Assembly (NCBI GenBank): GCA_964522605.1
Contig: CAZFWV010000052.1
Span: 1-27,207, forward strand
Length of the DNA stretch: 27,207 bases
Source: CAVZLD01 sp964522605
GTDB taxonomy: Bacteria; Planctomycetota; Planctomycetia; Pirellulales; Pirellulaceae
Direction of reading: 5' to 3'
Position numbers and translations under genes: made by a program. This document shows, piece after piece, positions 26,074 to 27,207 of the stretch. Numbering within the stretch: position 1 is the first letter of the stretch; each line of letters opens with the position of its first letter. The notes under the pieces were generated by a model. It worked only from the letters and a program-made list of their open reading frames with translations, ran no database searches and was not told the DNA's origin.

Positions 26074-26400
26074 ATGGCGAAAGCGACCGCTAAGAAGCCC
26101 CCGACGAAGACTGAGATTGTAGGCAACATTGCCGAGGCGACGGATCTGACGAAGAAACAGGTCAGTGCCGTCTTTGAGGCACTGGGCACCGAGATCAAGA
26201 AGACGATTGCGAAGCGGGGTGGCCCCGGTCAATTCTCGATTCCTGGACTTTGCAAGATCACCGTGCAGCGCAAGCCGGCGACGAAGGAGCGCAAAGGCAT
26301 CAACCCGTTCACCGGTGAACCGACGGTATTCAAAGCCAAGCCGGCCCGGAATGTGATCAAGATCCGCGCGCTGAAGAACCTCAAGGACATGGTTGGCTAG
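26074..26400 (+). CDS. HU/IHF-family DNA-binding protein
   Basis: This 108-residue nucleoid protein of the HU family bends and coats DNA. The N-terminal Lys/Ala-rich tail (residues 1-12, KATAKKPP) is followed by the helical dimer part (about 13-50). The beta arms follow, with the GINPFTGEP motif near 75-83 (a form of the family's RNPxTGE) and FKAKPARNVIKIR at the end. It is slightly longer than the usual 90 residues because of the tail. The start at 26074 has AAGGAGG 7 nt upstream. It has its own promoter at 25971 and a leader hairpin that may hide the ribosome binding site. The GC-rich sequence after the stop leads straight into repeat copy 2. Confidence 0.96.
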   Translation: MAKATAKKPPTKTEIVGNIAEATDLTKKQVSAVFEALGTEIKKTIAKRGGPGQFSIPGLCKITVQRKPATKERKGINPFTGEPTVFKAKPARNVIKIRALKNLKDMVG

Positions 26401-26421
26401 GGCATCGGACGAATCTCTTCG

Positions 26422-26452
26422 CGCCGCCGCACGATGCGGACGGACGGCGGCG
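26422..26452 (+). other. GC-rich hairpin after HU, overlapping repeat copy 2
   Basis: CGCCGCCG (26422-26429) pairs perfectly with CGGCGGCG (26445-26452) around a 15-nt loop, 22 nt after the HU stop. Only TCTT follows, so it is a poor intrinsic terminator. Its 3' arm shares bases 26449-26452 with the first stem of the repeat element, so the two cannot form together. Confidence 0.45.
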
Positions 26453-26575
26453 TCTTACGCCTGGCACTGCTGATGGTGAAACGGTTGTTCTCTCGGCAAG
26501 AAACCGAGTGACCAACGGAAGGGGCGTTTACGCGGATGCGGTAACAACCCAGTTGGCTGCGGCCCTTCCGTCCCG
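26449..26575 (+). repeat. Structured dispersed repeat, copy 2 (candidate RNA element)
   Basis: This copy is in the same orientation as copy 1 at 11-135, with conserved blocks such as CTCGGCAAGAAA and GACCAACGGAAG. Stems here are GGCG-TCTTA-CGCC (26449-26461), CACTG/TGGTG (26465-26478, with wobble pairs), CTCGG/CCGAG (26492-26496/26504-26508), where a G-U pair of copy 1 becomes G-C, and CCAAC/GTTGG (26512-26516/26552-26556). An alternative pairing is GGTTGTT (26483-26489) with AACAACC (26543-26549). The 97-110 hairpin of copy 1 is weaker here. It follows the HU gene, and could be a 3' element, an independent small RNA or a mobile repeat. Weaker similarity to copy 1 seems to run on for another 30 nt. 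Confidence 0.7.
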
Positions 26576-26650
26576 CGGCGTTTCGCTCGTCTACCGCGCG
26601 TTCGCGGATCCAAGGTGCTGAGGGGGGCCCGATCGGGCTCCGATCCAAAC

Positions 26651-26676
26651 GGCCCCGGCGATCTTGATGCCGGGCC
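26651..26676 (-). terminator. Possible terminator of tRNA-Phe
   Basis: GGCC-C-CGGC and GCCGGGCC form an 8-bp stem with one bulge and a 9-nt loop, 62 nt beyond the 3' end of the tRNA on the minus strand. Only GTTTGG follows it in that direction, so the call is weak. The rest of 26576-26737 shows no gene. Confidence 0.3.
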
Positions 26677-26737
26677 GAGGGTAACCGGGCCGCGGAGGAA
26701 CCTGGATCGAGGGTCCGCTTCTCGAGGGCACGGTCAG

Positions 26738-26810
26738 TGGTCAGGGCCAGAATCGAACTGGCGACACGTGGATTTTCAGTCCACTGCTCTACCAACTGAG
26801 CTACCTGACC
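26738..26810 (-). tRNA. tRNA-Phe (anticodon GAA)
   Basis: This 73-nt cloverleaf is read on the minus strand. The acceptor GGTCAGG/CCTGACC pairs perfectly, with discriminator A. The D arm contains GCTCAGTTGGTAGAGC. The anticodon stem GTGGA/TCCAC holds the loop CTGAAAA with anticodon GAA. The T arm is GCCAG-TTCGATT-CTGGC. CCA is not encoded, since CTG follows A73. A promoter lies just upstream. Confidence 0.97.
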
Positions 26811-26826
26811 AAGCTCAACACGCTGC

Positions 26827-26855
26827 ATCGTAGAGAGTCGCGCCGAAGCTGTCAA
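26827..26855 (-). promoter_or_regulatory. Sigma70-like promoter for tRNA-Phe
   Basis: On the minus strand a perfect TTGACA (26855-26850) and TACGAT (26832-26827) are 17 bp apart. Transcription would start about 10 nt before the mature tRNA end at 26810. Confidence 0.75.
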
Positions 26856-26916
26856 TTCGGGGCAATGATCCGCGGCAACTTCTAGTAAGGAAACGAGTTC
26901 CGGCGTTTCGGTTCGC

Positions 26917-26945
26917 TTGACACTTGTTTCCTGCGTCGTTAGGAT
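26917..26945 (+). promoter_or_regulatory. Sigma70-like promoter for the gene at the right edge
   Basis: A perfect TTGACA (26917-26922) and TAGGAT (26940-26945) are 17 bp apart. A start near 26952 would give a leader of about 47 nt before the GTG at 26999. An inverted repeat, GGAAACGAG (26889-26897) with CTTGTTTCC (26923-26931), one G-T pair, reaches into the spacer and could be an operator. Confidence 0.65.
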
Positions 26946-26998
26946 CAGACTACGGAACAGATTAGAATTAAGGCCTTATCTTCGCGCTAGAGACGGTT

Positions 26999-27207
26999 GT
27001 GGCTGGCGTCGCTTCTTTTACTCCGCGTCGATCGCGCGCGCTGACTCCCCTTCGATTGTGTTGGGCCGTTCGTCGCTGCTCGCTCCCCCGGTGGTTATTC
27101 TCCGGGTACGGTCTGAGATGGGCCGTCTCGGCCATGCTTCTGGTCTCGCTCGCCCGGCCGGGATGGGCTTACAAGCCGGAAAGCCCCGAGGTTCAGCAGT
27201 TGTTGGC
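26999..27207 (+). CDS. 5' end of an exported protein gene (cut by window edge)
   Basis: The frame opens after a stop at 26969 and stays open to the window end, giving 69 complete codons. From GTG 26999 it encodes an Arg-rich N-terminus (for example TPRRSRALTPLR) and a hydrophobic stretch WAVSAMLLVSLARPGWA. A mature start such as YKPESPEVQQLL follows, which together look like a signal peptide and mature N-terminus. The long basic N-region means the real start might be later, for example the ATG at 27134. There is no strong ribosome binding site, but a consensus-like promoter lies at 26917. I do not recognise the family from this fragment. Confidence 0.6.
   Translation, partial: MAGVASFTPRRSRALTPLRLCWAVRRCSLPRWLFSGYGLRWAVSAMLLVSLARPGWAYKPESPEVQQLL

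Noticed and set aside
26397..26855. Minus-strand open frame over the tRNA region
   Set aside because: It contains the translated tRNA-Phe sequence (QVAQLVEQWTENP), a well-known artefact.
1..27207. CRISPR array, prophage or transposase gene
   Set aside because: No regularly spaced repeats and no integrase or transposase frames are seen. The only repeats are the palindromes and the two-copy element listed.

Overview
The window looks like a chromosomal segment of a planctomycete (phylum Planctomycetota). The reasons are a long MoxR-DUF58-BatA/VWA-DUF4175-like gene train with very large envelope proteins, an NPCBM-type domain, a lysine-rich HU protein, and moderately high GC with many co-directional genes. 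This placement is an inference from gene content; there is no rRNA or marker gene here to prove it.

Layout. At the left edge lies a roughly 120-nt structured repeat (copy 1), then a + strand TIM-barrel sugar isomerase/epimerase gene (246-1100). It converges with a long train of thirteen minus-strand genes running from 25662 down to 1247. In transcription order these are: a 1618-aa exported TPR/PQQ-like beta-propeller protein, a MoxR AAA+ ATPase, a DUF58 protein, two large membrane VWA proteins, a DUF4175-like membrane/coiled-coil protein, a secreted coiled-coil protein with a 150-residue acidic/Ser/Pro linker, a small helical exported protein, an NPCBM-domain protein, an intact HtrA-like protease, two HtrA-like proteins that have lost the whole catalytic triad, and a small membrane protein. 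Most junctions are short or overlapping. The exceptions are a 298-nt gap holding a 30-bp-arm inverted repeat (11127-11210), a 149-nt gap before moxR, and a 167-nt gap that holds a relic duplication.

Right of this train the strand switches. A promoter and a possible RBS-masking hairpin precede an HU gene (26074-26400). Directly after HU comes repeat copy 2, then a minus-strand tRNA-Phe(GAA) with its own consensus-like promoter, then a + strand promoter and the 5' end of a gene for an exported protein cut by the window edge.

How the genes may work together. MoxR ATPases act with VWA-domain partners to remodel or assemble target proteins, and DUF58/BatA-type proteins are the usual neighbours. 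Here that module is joined to a set of exported or membrane proteins and to one active plus two inactive HtrA-like proteins. The reasonable inference is an envelope assembly or quality-control system, but no substrate can be read from the sequence. The most notable items are the two-copy RNA-like repeat with compensatory changes, the one-active/two-dead protease set (one dead member also carries an alpha/beta-hydrolase-like domain with its nucleophile replaced by Glu), a palindromic repeat translated as the N-terminus of one dead protease, and a VWA domain interrupted by a transmembrane hairpin.
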